Below are positions 10,701 through 21,873 of a DNA stretch of 64,000 bases, in pieces (position 1 is the stretch's first letter; every line of letters begins with the position of its first letter). The notes beneath the pieces were generated by a model. That model was not told the origin of the DNA and searched no databases. It saw only the letters and a program-made list of their open reading frames with translations. The position numbers were made by a program, and so were the translations under genes. The DNA is from Chamaelirium japonicum. Taxonomy: Eukaryota; Streptophyta; Magnoliopsida; Liliales; Melanthiaceae. The DNA lies in the NCBI GenBank assembly GCA_947650365.1, contig OX393550.1:113903532-113967531 (forward strand), read 5' to 3'.

Positions 10701-11774
10701 GTTTTAATTAATTTAAATTATCTCAAAAGTATGCTTATTTATGAAAAAATCTCTGAACCACATCTTATAATCATTGTAATGTCTTTTCTTATTTTATTGT
10801 AAAATATCATCTGTTGAGAAATATTTCCTTTGTTTCATGTAAAATTAAAAATGTTTTATATGATATATGACATTATTTCTCATATTGTGCAAGTATTTCT
10901 CCTATTGAGGTATGTAGCACCTTATAAAATATTTCAGGTGGTGCTCCCACAAACGAGAATTGAGGACACTCAAAGCTACTAGACGAACCATAGGTAGTTT
11001 CGTTTACGTTTTGAGCTCTGATGTACTAGAAGATTTAATAGTTATTTTTGGGATATTCATTGGCGGAATACTATACTTTCTTCTTGAAATAAAATACATG
11101 TTTTCGGCTTACTGTTAATTACTTATATTATGTGCCTTTTAGACTTTTAGTTCATGCTCTGGGTTTGAAAAGTCGCTGCTTAGTACGTATTCCAGTTACG
11201 GTTCATGGCAATATGGTATCAGAACATAGGAATAACTTCTGTTTGTATCAGAGCTCACTTTGGGGAAATTGGACTAGAGATATCAAAGTAGGTACTACCA
11301 TGCAAAAAAAATATCATGAATGATACACACATAATTTAGAAAAATTACATTAGATACATACATGAGACATACTTTTATTACTTAAATGTGTGTTTACTCA
11401 TAAGCATACCTATTGCAAATAATGCACATGATAACTGTAGGTCAGAGAGAAGAGGTTCAGAGTCATGATGTGAGGAGATAAGGTGAGATCAGAGAGGAGG
11501 TCCAGAATCTGAAATCCTCTGTAAAAAACACTGAACTTTTTAAGCACATTTTAAATTTTGAGGTGTAATTTATTTTAAGGGTAGGATGTAATAGCCTAAA
11601 CCCTAATCTAACGTGATGGTAAATGCGGTGGTGGGAGTCAGCTAACATCCCAACCGACCAAACAATCAGCCAACCATTCTAGGCGATGGATGAGGCGATT
11701 GGAGATCACGATGGTTGAGCAGGGATTGAAAACAATTATTTTGATTAACAACTGACTGCTAGCTGAGTAGCATT

Positions 11775-12257
11775 CAATGTTCTAAAAAGTGCTAGGCACT
11801 AGTTGGGAGGTGCGCTAGGCACTAGTTGGGAGGTGGAAGGCCTTCTAGTGCCTAGGTGTTTAGACTTTTCTAAATTATTTTATTTATCATTTTGACAATA
11901 TATATAATATACGTTTTAAAATTACTATAAATTAAAGATTATTCAAACCATTATTTTAAAGATCAAGTATCATTTACATAACCACAAACTCAAGATTAAC
12001 AAGAACAAAAGCAAGCATGATATTATGAAATAATATCATAACAATCCAAACCATAAATTCAAGATTATCCACAATAGAATAGCATATATACACGTTCTAG
12101 TGCCTTGGGTCACCTAGGCGGCCGCCCAGCCCTGCATGGACCTGCCTTGGCCCACTTGCGGCCTGGGACGCTTTTCTACACCACCTAGGGGATAGGCTGG
12201 GCGATGGGGGGCCTTCTAGCGCCTAGGTGCCGGCCTAGACCGCTTTTTAGAACACTG
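11775..12257. mobile_element. hAT-type MITE, 483 bp, with 8-bp TSD
   Basis: Terminal inverted repeats read CAATGTTCTAAAAAG on the left and CAGTGTTCTAAAAAG on the right in reverse, followed inward by GC-rich CTAGGC/GCCTAGG subterminal motifs. Flanks are GTAGCATT (11767-11774) and GTAGTATT (12258-12265), an 8-bp duplication with one change. The CAGTG end and 8-bp TSD are hAT hallmarks. No coding capacity. It sits in the right LTR of the gypsy relic. Confidence 0.82.
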
Positions 12258-12420
12258 GTAGTATTGAGATAACATGACATCACCCTCACGCGTTGCACTT
12301 TGCATTTGCATCACATTTGTATGAAATGTCATAAATACCTAACATAAAGATTCTTAATATTAAATTATTTTAGGTATGCTCAATTGTTTTAATTAATGTC
12401 AATCATATCAAAAGCACATA

Positions 12421-12739
12421 GTTACCAAGTCAGAAGTTGGGAAAAAATCGGCTAGGGAAGAAGTCAGGAAAATCGGGAAAAAGTCGGGAAACAAACAGTA
12501 GAATTTTAGAACATATTTATATGTAGATGTTACAATAGGTTTTTTAGCAATATATGATGGGATTAAAACACAATTAATCGGGATTAAAACGTGTAAATCG
12601 GGATTAAAATGTGAAAATCGCAACTTTTTCATAAAATCGTGATTTTTTCAAAAAATCGAGAAAGAGTTGCGTAGCGAACGTTTACTGAATAAGTCGTGTT
12701 TTAATCGAGACTTATTCAAAAATCGGAGTTTTTGGTAAC
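12421..12739. mobile_element. Short TIR insertion (GTTACCAA ends)
   Basis: The ends are GTTACCAAGTC and, in reverse, GTTACCAAAAACTCC. The interior is rich in AATCGGGATTAAAAC repeats. Comparison with the related LTR copy at 10701-10760, where this block is absent (AAAAGTATGCTTATTT), shows it is an insertion. The target duplication cannot be resolved. No ORF. Confidence 0.6.
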
Positions 12740-13192
12740 AATACTTATTTAGGAGAAATTCTCTAACCACATTTTATAATCCTCCAAATATCCTTTCTTA
12801 TTTTATTATAAAAATGATCTCTTGAGAAATCTCTTTCATTTGTTTCATGTAAAATAAAAAAATATGATATATGATGTAAGAATTAATCCTACTAAGTTCC
12901 ATAGCACCTTATTAAATATTTGAGGAGGTGGCATGGTGCTACTACTTTAGGACACTTGGAGCTACTAGAAGACCCATAGATAGTTTTGTTTATATTTTTG
13001 AGCTCTGATGTATCAAAAGACTTCGAGAGTTCATATTCGGATATGTATCATGGACTAAATATTGTGCGTTCTTGTTCGGATAAAAAAATAACTTTTATGT
13101 TTACTATTTCTTACAAATACTACTTTCTATATTCGCGCTTCAAGTTTGGAACATAGCATCTTTACATGTATTCTAGATCCGGGTTATGAGCT

Positions 13193-14236
13193 ATGCCAAC
13201 TCCTATCATTTGACGTTCACTTATTTTTGGAAGGAAAAATAAGGAAATAATTGAAGGAATTCAGGTTGGGACATGGAGGCTTGTGGATGAAGGTCCTTAT
13301 TATAAAAACCCATAAACCCCATATATGTTTTTTTTTCTTCTTTAAGCAATAAAAAGTTTTATTTCAGCACATTATCCCTCAAGGTTATTCAAATCAGCCC
13401 TTTCTGATTTTTATTTCTCAATCTTCTCTAATTTCCCTTCATTATTGACCTATTATTAATCATGAAAAATTGATTATCATCCAGCATCAAGTTCTCCAAG
13501 ATCCGCTTAGACTTGGGAGAGTTCAAATAGAAGAGAGAAGGCAAGGTTACATATAGAAACCATATTGAACTCAGGTTTGATATAGGAAAACATTGAGAAA
13601 GACATTTGTAAAGAAAAAAGACTAAAAAATAATGAAATTTTACAAAATGGTAGAATGAAAAACTTGTGAAGAGTTCATTTATAATGAGCTACTGACATTG
13701 AAAACGTATAGCCTAATGTATAGGTTTATGTACACCAGAAGCTGACAATATCATCTTGTTATCTACTAAAGTAAGAGAGAAAACTAGAGGTGATATCACA
13801 TTAAGAACTTAATCTTGCACCATTTTACTAAGTCATACTAGAGTCCAACTGATTATTCGACATGTTCTTAAAATTCTTCATAAACAACTTATTTGGGGGT
13901 CTGCTTTTTACGAATCCTTCTTCGTCGGTCACTCCTATTAAGGACAATCTCTGTTTTCAATATTTTAATGCTTCCATCCATTTTACTTTAGGCCTTTCTC
14001 CCATATTTCTTGAAATTCTTCAAGTCTTTTGAAAAGAGTCTATTTTTCTTTTTCACCATACATGAAATTTCCATGGATCTAACAGAGATAATTAACGCGA
14101 TATTTAAATTAAGTAGTTCAAAGTAAATAAGTTTGAGATATTCCAATATGTAGGAACTTGGAAGCTGATATAAGGTTCTGAATTAGCATAACAAACTTTT
14201 AATTTCAATGACGTATAATGTATAAAAAGGGCGAAC
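13193..14236 (-). other. VPS13 intron sequence, no exon found
   Basis: AT-rich, with no frame resembling the next expected VPS13 exon. The donor at 14236-14235 follows the exon at 14237-14553. The next exon must lie left of here, probably outside the window. Confidence 0.5.
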
Positions 14237-14553
14237 CTGTTCGTTATTCTCTAATAAGTGCATTGCAAAATATGAGACTCTAAAGCGATAATTTGCACAA
14301 GGCTGAAGCATCTTCTCTTCCTTGTGACTATCAGTGAGTTCACAGATACGTAAAACCCTAGTGAGACCATCTGCATAGACCTCATACCCAACTTTAAACA
14401 CTTCCGGTCCATGTGATTCATCAGTTCCTGTTCCAACTCCAAATCTCTTATTTAATGCTGAATGTAAAACCAGCCCTTTCTTTTGCCTCATTGTAAAGAA
14501 TGGTTTCCATGTACACATCTTGTCCATATTAATTTCCCGCAGCAGATGCATAT
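14237..14553 (-). CDS. VPS13: VPS13-family exon (after the SHR-BD/VAB region)
   Basis: A 317-nt exon encoding MHLLREINMDK, a basic stretch, then VGYEVYADGLTRVLRICEL, a phrase typical of plant VPS13 proteins just downstream of the SHR-BD domain. The protein bridges membranes at contact sites and transfers lipids in bulk. The acceptor CTTCTTTAG|AT (14554) and the donor CAG|GTTCGC (14236) fit in phase: the first two bases complete the codon begun by the final G of the exon at 59056, giving Asp before MHLLRE. The donor is weaker than consensus. Family call is strong; exact orthology is inference. Confidence 0.85.
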
Positions 14554-15877
14554 CTAAAGAAGCAAAACAGGTAAATCAGAAGGAAAAAAAAATACAATCT
14601 GATCTTTATAAAGCTATCGAACCTGTGCTCTCAGAACAAATTCAACTTTCAATTAAACTTGCTATTAGGAAAAGAACTAGTTGAATGTAAATTAGAGACC
14701 TTAAAGCATCAGCAGTTCTCATACGATTACACATAGAAGTTTGCAAATTTTGAAAATATTTCTTAAGTATGACCATCAGTTAATCCAATCATTCAGGTAT
14801 TGTATTCTATTATAAGTAAACATTGGCACAACATATAGTAAAGGGTTACTAAAAAAACCTATGTACAACAAAATGAACAAGCATTTTACCTTTTTCAGGG
14901 ATATGTTTTAGGAATATTATTAAGCCATTCCAATGCTGGCCATTGTCTTCAACCAAGGCAAGTTTTATGAATCATTTCCTCACAGATTCAATTAAGGTTT
15001 CCGCAAGTTTCCTTTGAACTTCAGAATCTCTTCCATAAAAATCTAAACCCCTGCTTCTCAATGCAGCCACTGACTTATGTTGCACATGAGAAAACCACAT
15101 CAATTAGTTCTCAATCACAATGAAATTCCATAGGTTCATGAACTTTTAAAAGTTTGGCCCTTTTTTTTTGTTTTCATATTTTGCATGTCGAAACAAACCA
15201 AAACTGATATTGGATGGTTTCGGTAGCCACAAATGAAATCTACGAGCTTTAGTGATGCAGTCAAGAGAATCAGATTAATCTAAAGTTAGTTTTAATTTAC
15301 TGTCCACTTGGGTCAATTCTATATTTTTAAATTGGGACTTAGTTTCCTATCTTTTAAGCCTTTAGTTTTAATTATATTGTCTATCAGAGGGTTTTATGCA
15401 AAAATAGTGAGGCTATTAGCGGAAGTTACTATAAAAGAACCAAGCCTAATTAAGTTGTAAGCCGGAATGTTATTTCACTTTACCTTTTTGTTTTATAATT
15501 ATGTCACACATATGAATGTGTTTCCCTATATCAAATCTTGTCTTCTACCGTCTTCATCTTGACTCTTTTCTAGAATAGGGGAACCTCAGAGGTCTATCCC
15601 TAATTCTGTGAGTTTAAATTACGTAAACAAGGCCAGCCACCCTACCTACCAACTGACCTTTAAGGTTTCCTGGCAGGTCCCTCTCTTGCAAAGTGTTCGA
15701 CACCAATTTTAGAGAGTGGACATAGGACTTATAGGAAAATTCTTATCAATCATTTGTGGATCCATCTTAGTCAAAGTTATGCCCTATAATCTACCCCGTC
15801 TTGGATAAAGACTTGAATGATGATGATGACATGAGTTTTCTTGGAGAAAAAATGGGGCTTCTAGTTCTAGTAACTAA
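14554..15877 (-). other. Unique-looking intron sequence
   Basis: AT-rich intron DNA upstream (in gene sense) of the exon at 14553. No ORF with a recognisable domain, no LTR or TIR pair. One 82-codon frame at 15801-16049 crosses the MITE and LTR borders and is not a gene. Confidence 0.5.
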
Positions 15878-16247
15878 GGCCTTGTTTGGATTTGATATGC
15901 GCCAACTAGATTCCTGCAGAATCGGATTCCCGGAGAATCCGAAAGTAGAAGCCGAAAGCTGCTCTTATGCGCTTCTGCTGGAATCCAATTTTCCCATACA
16001 AAACCTAATGGGATGCGTATGCTTAAATAAACCCAAGTGCAGAATTTAAACACTTAAATACAGATTTCAGCATATAAAAATCAAATTTCAGCAAAGCTTA
16101 TAATCATAGTTCATCATCCATTCATTCCCAATCAGATTTAATTCAACGAAATAATAAAACTGACAAGATGAGACTTAATTTCAGATTATAATAACTGAAT
16201 TCCAGCAATAAGAACAATCACAATCTCAAATAAATAAAGTCAATGTT

Positions 16248-16772
16248 CCTCCATCCGGTGGGTCCCCTGCCGGGTCCCCGGATATCTGCTCCCCACGTAT
16301 TATTTTGAGGGATTCTCCTCCTACTTTTGTCCTTCCTGTTCAGCCAGGGGCTGGGGAGGCTCCGTCTGGCCCACCACAGGCCCAGCCGACCATTTCTGAT
16401 CCGGTGCTGGAATTGCCAAGACAGGTTTCCGAAGACTCCGAGCCCTGTCTAGAGGTCCCCCCAGAGGCGGAAGGCCAGGGGGGTCTGGGCGTTGACCCTT
16501 CCCCCCTCCACCCGGAAGCTCAGCCTCTTAAGACGTACGTGAGGAGGGCCCCCAGAGCAGAGGAGCACGTCAAGGAGAGTCTGAGGTCCTTTTTGGCTTC
16601 ACGAGTGGAGGAAGATTACCCGCTGTTTTTGAACCTGTTGGACCAAGATGCGATCCTCAATATAGCTCGGGAGTGCGGTTTTGCATTTGGGGAAGATGCC
16701 TTGGCCGCGAAGGAGTTTCTGACTTCGTCTCTTGCCCTAGAGAAGTCTCGAGTTTTGGCCGATGGCCATTAA
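16248..16772 (+). pseudogene. LINE-1 ORF1, 5'-truncated C-terminal part
   Basis: The frame is open from the very first base of the LINE to a stop at 16770-16772, without an ATG start, so this is the tail of a longer ORF1 cut by 5' truncation. The peptide is Pro/Glu-rich (QPGAGEAPSGPP..., LEVPPEAEGQ...) and then has a short folded-looking segment (EEDYPLFLNLLDQDAIL...). No zinc knuckle is present in what remains. ORF1 normally encodes the RNA-binding partner of ORF2. It ends 8 bases before the ORF2 start. Confidence 0.6.
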
Positions 16773-16780
16773 TGTAATTT

Positions 16781-19700
16781 ATGAAGCTTTTCTCTTGGAA
16801 TATTCGTGGTTTGGGGTCAGTGGATAAGAGGTTGGCTGTGGCATTATTTTGTCGTATGCATAGTCTGGATGTTATTTGCTTGCAGGAGACTAAGACTGCT
16901 GGTCCGAGTTCGGCATTTCTGCGGACTCTTACGGACGGCCTTAGTTTCACGTGGGAATCTTTAGACTCGACAGGAGCGTCAGGAGGAGTGCTTATCGGTT
17001 GGCGGAATGCAGTGTTGGAACTGACAGACAAACATGTTGGCACCTTTTCTCTTTCGGTGACCTTGAAGTGTAAGGCGAGCAGCGAGGTTAGGGAGATCAC
17101 TTCTGTCTATGGGCTGAATGATGTGAGCCTTCGTAGTGGGTTTTGGCAGGAGTTGGTGGATTTCAGAGGTACCAAGACAGTCCCTTGGGTGCTTTGCGGC
17201 GACTTTAACGTGACGAGGTTTAGCCATGAGAGGTTGGGAGGGTTAGGTCACCCTGGTGCGATGGCTGACTTCTCCTCGTTCATTCGTTCTTTGGATCTTA
17301 TTGACCTTCCTTTGCAAGGCCGTCTTTTTACGTGGACCAATAAGAGAGAGGTTCCTTCCATGGCTAGATTGGATAGGTTCCTGACCTCTCTTGAGTGGGA
17401 TACGGTTTTTCCCAACTCGGCGCAGAGGAGCTTGCAGTCGCTAGCTTCAGATCATGTACCGCTCCATGGCTAGATTGGATAGGTTCCTTTGCAGAGGCGC
17501 TTCCGTTTTGAGAGGATGTGGCTTGAGGATTCTACTTTTGCTCCATTGGTGACGAAATGGTGGTCTCAATTTCCTACGGATTTCAACTCGGCTCGGAACT
17601 TGGTGCGTAAGCTTCGAAGCCTCCGGCAGAAGATTACAGGATGGGAGCGATCTCGCTTCGGCTCAGTCAACCGCCGCAAGCAGGCCCTCCTGGAGTCTAT
17701 TGAGAAGCTTGAATGTAAAGAGGAATCAGGATCACTTTCGGTGGAAGACCGTTCAGTTCTGGATTCAACTAAGGAGGACTTGCTGCAGTTGCTTCGTCTG
17801 GAGGAGATCATGTGGAAGCAGCGTTCGCGAGAGAAGTGGATCAAGCTGGGGGACCTGAACACGTCTTTCTTCCACAAGGTCGCCAATGGCCGGAAGATTA
17901 GAAATGACATCAAGCAGCTGATGGTAGGGGACCGCCAATTGGAAGGGACAGAAGCGGTTCTGCAGGGGGTTTCATCTCATTTCAGAGCGTACTTCCAAGA
18001 CCTCCCGTCGTCATCAGCATCCTTATCTTGGGAGGACCTTCCTATCCAGAAGTTGCAGGCCCCGGAGGAGTTGGATAGTCCATTTTCGCAGGAGGAGATT
18101 AAGGTAGCAGTTCGGGGTATGAACGGCAATGGCGCTCCAGGCCCAGACGGATTCTCTATGCTCTTCTTCCAGACTTTCTGGGATTGTATCGCTCCAGACT
18201 TGACCAGATTCGTTGCAGACTTCTTTGCAAGCACGGCTTCCTTGGAGAGTCTGAACTACTCCAACCTCATCCTCATTCCGAAAAGACCAGATTCTGCTGC
18301 GGTGTCGGATTACAGACCGATCAGCCTTTCTAACTGTGTCTACAAAATTATTACTAAGCTTCTTTCTAATAGGTTATCGCCGGTTATGGATGACCTGATA
18401 AGTAAATCGCAGTCGGCTTTTATTAAGGGCAGGATGATTCTGGACAGCGTGATTTCGGTGCAGGAGATCCTATATCATCTTAAGGAGTCTAGATCAGAAG
18501 GTTTGATTCTGAAGCTGGATTTTGAGAAGGCTTTTGACCGGCTCCACTGGGACTTCGTTCTCTCCACGTTGAGGGCTAAAGGCTTTTCTCAGACTTGGAT
18601 TGGTTGGGTGTCTCGTTGCCTTAGCTCTTCTAAGTTAGCCTGCTCGGTTAATGGAGTTTCTGGTGGACACTTCCGTATGCGCAAGGGACTGAAGCAAGGC
18701 TGCCCGCTCTCCCCCTTCCTCTTCATCCTAGCGGTGGATGCTTTTGATGCCATTCTTCGCAGGGCGAACTCCCAGGACCTTTTCCGAGGGATCAGAGGTA
18801 CCTCTTGGTGCATCCCTAACTTGCATTTTGCTGACGATACCATTCTTTTCTGTGAGGCAGAGCTTGCGCAGGTAGCGATGCTGAAGATTATTCTTTATGC
18901 TCTGGAGTTCTGCTCTGGACTGCGGATCAACTTCTCCAAGAGTTCCCTATTCTACGTTGGGCCCCACAGAGAGAAGGGGGTTCTGGCGTCGGCTATCCTC
19001 AACTGCAAGTTAGACTCCTTCCCGTTGACGTATCTGGGCCTTCCTATTAGCAACAAGCAGCTGGGTAGAGCGGATTGGCGCAAAGTTATAGAGAAGATTG
19101 ACAAGCGTCTTACTAATTGGGCAGGGAGGTTTCTCTCACTTGGGGGCCGGCTCACCCTTGTTAACTCCGTGTTGTCTTCTATTCCTTCCTATTACTTGGC
19201 GTTTTACTTTATCCCAGCTTGGGTTATCAGGAAGATAGACGGGATCCGAAGCTCTTTTCTTTGGAAGGGAGCAGATGGGAAATTGGGGTCTTACCTTTTG
19301 ACTAATTGGGGCACAGCTTGCAAATCTCGAGACCAAGGGGGTTTGGGAGTTTTGAACCTCAGAGACTTTAATAGAGCGCTGTTAGGGAAATGGTGGTGGA
19401 GATTGCAGAATGATCAAGGGGATACCTGGTCGTCCATTGTCAGGGATAGATAATTTAAACGCTTCTCCCCACTGCAGACCAGAAGTAGAGCGTCAGGGAA
19501 GTTATCGCAGTTTTGGAGAGGCGTAAAGAGTGTAGGCGCTCCCTTTCGCGCATGCATTCGGCTGATTCCAGGTAATGGTAAGAACATTAAGTTCTGGTTA
19601 GACCACTGGGTAGATGACATCAGCCTAGCTTCGTTGTTTGGTGATCTTTTTGACTTGGCCTGGGACTCCAATGCTTCGGTGATCTCTCAGTCTGCGGTCT

Positions 19701-20287
19701 CCTTGGAGGGTCGGTTTTGGTCGGTGAAATTCAGGAGGTCGATTCCAGCAGATCTGCAAGGTCAACTGTCTGATCTTTACAGCATTCTTCACAATTTCTC
19801 TCTGGGTAGTGGCCGAGATTCCTCTAGATGGAAGCTTGAGTCGTCCGGGGTTTTCTCGGTGCGATCCTTCTACCGATTCTTGAACAATGGAGGTTTGGTC
19901 TGCCCTTTAGCTTCGCATCTATGGAAGACTCCAGCGCCTTTGAAGACAAGGATCTTTATGTGGTTGACCATTAAAGATAAGATTTTGACTCGGTGGAATC
20001 TTCGCAAGCGGAACAACCCCAACGTTACTGATACCTCCTGTCCCTTGTGTCACGCTCATAGGGAGGATGTGGATCATCTTTTTCTTAGATGTCGATTTTC
20101 CAGATCGCTGTGGTCTAAGTTGAAGAGTCGTCTGGGGATCAGAGGACACCCGGGTTCCATGCGGTCTTTGTGGACACTTTGGAGGAAGAGGAGGATCAAG
20201 AAGGGGCTTTATCAGGCTTGGGATCTCTTGGTCATTGGTCTTTGCTGGAGTATCTGGAGGGAGCGGAACGCCAAAGTATTTTCCTAG
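16781..20287 (+). pseudogene. LINE-1 ORF2: endonuclease, reverse transcriptase, zf-RVT; two stops
   Basis: One reading frame throughout, with stops at 17471-17473 and 19451-19453. The APE-type endonuclease shows SWNIRGLGS, LQETK, CGDFNVTRF, RLDRFL and SDHVPL. RT shows GAPGPDGFSMLFF, YRPISLSNCVYKIITKLL, SAFIKGR, KLDFEKAFDRLHW, GLKQGCPLSPFLF and the catalytic HFADDTILFC. The C-terminal zf-RVT part shows WKTPAPLKTRIFMW and CPLCHAHREDVDHLFLRC. ORF2 nicks the target and reverse-transcribes the LINE RNA. The first stop lies in a ~25-base stretch (CATGGCTAGATTGGATAGG...) that also occurs at about 17358-17384, so it arose by a local copy event replacing the normal endonuclease/RT linker. Confidence 0.92.
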
Positions 20288-20499
20288 AAGGAGCTTCAGT
20301 CGGCTTCGGTTTGGCTAAACTTAGTTTCCTTGGTCTCTAGCTGGTCTACTGGGTTCTCGGTGAAGAACTCGGGGAAGATCACCCCTTTTCTTAGTCTTTT
20401 GTAACTCCTTTTTGCTATTTTAATAAAGCTTGGGGTATGCTCAACCCCATCCTCTCCATCTCGGGGAGGAATTCTCAAACAAAAAAAAAAAAAAAAAAA

Positions 20500-21444
20500 C
20501 CAAAGATCTAACGATAAACCCTAATGGATGAGATTCACGGAAAAACCAAATATTAGGAACCCTAATATGAAATCAGCAATAAGGCCGGTTGTGGAAAAGA
20601 AAATATCACATGAAAGTATCAGAGGATAATCCAAACCGTGCTTTGGTCAATGTCGGCGGCTGACAGGAACTCCGTTGTTGCAGATGAAAGGCGCGGAAGG
20701 GGAGGCGTGGTCCAGAAGAAGAGGTGAAGAAGCCTTGACGATGGATCTTTGAAGATGAAGAAACTCCGCGTCGATCTTCCGCGAAGTCGTAGACGAATGG
20801 CGAGGCGACGGGGTAGAAGCGTGAGAAGGAAGAAAAGATTAGAAGCAGGGAAGATTTGTCGGAAGGGATACACCGAACAAGCGCACACGCTTCTCCGTTC
20901 TAGGGTTTCAATTTCATATCATCTCCCCTTGTGCAATTAGGGTTTTAGGATTTATAGGGGAACAAACAAAGAAAACAAAAAAGGAAAGAAGGAGAGAGAT
21001 GGGCCGGCGGTAGAGAGAGAGAGAGGGACGCGGTAGAGAGAGAGGGTGCGGGCATGTTCGCGGGAGAGAGAGAGAGGGCCGGTCGGGTAGGGCTTAGGTG
21101 AGGGTTTTTGGGTTTTTGATCCTCTTTCGAATCTCATCCATTGAGATCTATCCTAACTTAATATCCTACGGCTAAAAAGCAAACACAGAAACGAGTCAGT
21201 TCGGCATCTGTGGCTCGAACCGGATGTGAACATGGCTCGCACCTACCCAAACCAGAAATAAAAACAGAAATAACTAAAGATCCGTTGGTCGGATCGAAAT
21301 AAAATAAAAACCAAAGTTGTAGAGCTTCAATTGAGCTTTCCACTGATGCAGACGGATCGACGATCGGCTTCCTGGATCTCCAGAACGGCTGAAAATATGA
21401 CATCAGCTGTAGCAAATCTGCACGTAGTAGGCCCGTCTGCATCA
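20500..21444 (-). other. Right part of Gypsy-II 3' LTR
   Basis: Continuation of the LTR after the LINE. It carries a GA-rich stretch at 20985-21080 and CTAGGGTTTCAATTT near 20900-20920, seen also at 24785 and 34070 in the related LTRs. Open frames here are repeated word for word in the other LTR and have no domain. Confidence 0.8.
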
Positions 21445-21873
21445 AGTCCCCCGGACTCAAAAGAACTCGACTCCTGTCGAGCAAGGTCCTGGATCCGGCG
21501 GGGGCTCTCCTGTTAGTAACTGCAACCGCTGAATCTGCTCTGACTGCTCTCCCGGGTCCGGTGGCCAAGTAATCCGCCTCAAGTACGCCGCAACTCCATC
21601 TGACATTCCCTGCCCCTCAACGCTAAGCGAAGACCTGAAAGCCAAAACCAACATCCTCCGCGGCACGATAAGATCTTCAAAATACTCAGATAATTTCATG
21701 TGATAATAGGAGTTTGGGTTGACATGAAATTCAAATGACATATGAAAAGAAAGGCCGCGGGAGCATAATGTGCTGCGGGTCATAGGCTTGCGCAATAGGC
21801 AATGGTGTATTTGAAAGGCCATGGGGTGCGGGTGCATTATGTGGTGCTCGAAGTGGCCTGCGCACGGTGCAAA
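21445..21873 (-). other. Gypsy-II 3' internal remnant and polypurine tract
   Basis: Lies where RT, RNase H and integrase should be. It contains the purine tract next to the LTR and about 400 bases without pol motifs. Confidence 0.6.

Larger units (their letters stand above)
7712..13192 (+). mobile_element. Decayed Ty3/gypsy relic (Del/Tekay-like), two old LTRs and almost no interior
   Basis: Two diverged direct copies share about 600-700 bases: 7712-7870 plus 10706-11210 (left), and about 11735-13192 without its inserts (right). Right after the left copy is a primer-site-like TGGTATCAGAACATAGG (from about 11213). Right before the right copy is TTTTAAGGGTAGGA, a polypurine-tract-like stretch followed by TGTAATAGCC (11590). 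This is the layout of 5' LTR, PBS, PPT, 3' LTR, with only about 380 bases (11211-11589) left inside. The Del/Tekay assignment rests on the TGTAATA start and the PBS context and is inference. Confidence 0.55.
16248..20499 (+). mobile_element. LINE-1: L1-type LINE, 5'-truncated, poly(A) tail
   Basis: Contains the C-terminal part of ORF1 (16248-16772), ORF2 (16781-20287), a short 3' UTR with an AATAAA signal (about 20421) and a 19-A tail (20481-20499). Its insertion point inside the Gypsy-II LTR is exact by comparison with the uninterrupted copy at about 24370. There is no target duplication: about ten bases of target are missing instead. ORF2 has two in-frame stops, so the copy is dead. Confidence 0.92.
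16006..21444 (-). repeat. Gypsy-II 3' LTR, interrupted by LINE-1
   Basis: LTR parts are 16006-16247 and 20500-21444. It begins TAATGGGATGCG where the partner has TGATGGGATGCG, so the terminal TG has changed to TA on the plus strand. It ends ...CGTCTGCATCA. It differs from the 5' LTR at only a few positions outside the LINE. Confidence 0.9.

Noticed and set aside
13860..14040. Possible further VPS13 exon on the minus strand
   Set aside because: A short Arg/Lys-rich frame is present, but it has no fitting splice sites and does not match the sequence expected after the exon at 14237.
20619..21137. Matching short ORFs in the Gypsy-II LTRs (also at 24504-25022)
   Set aside because: Identical because they are LTR copies; no domain, and the third LTR copy does not keep the frames.
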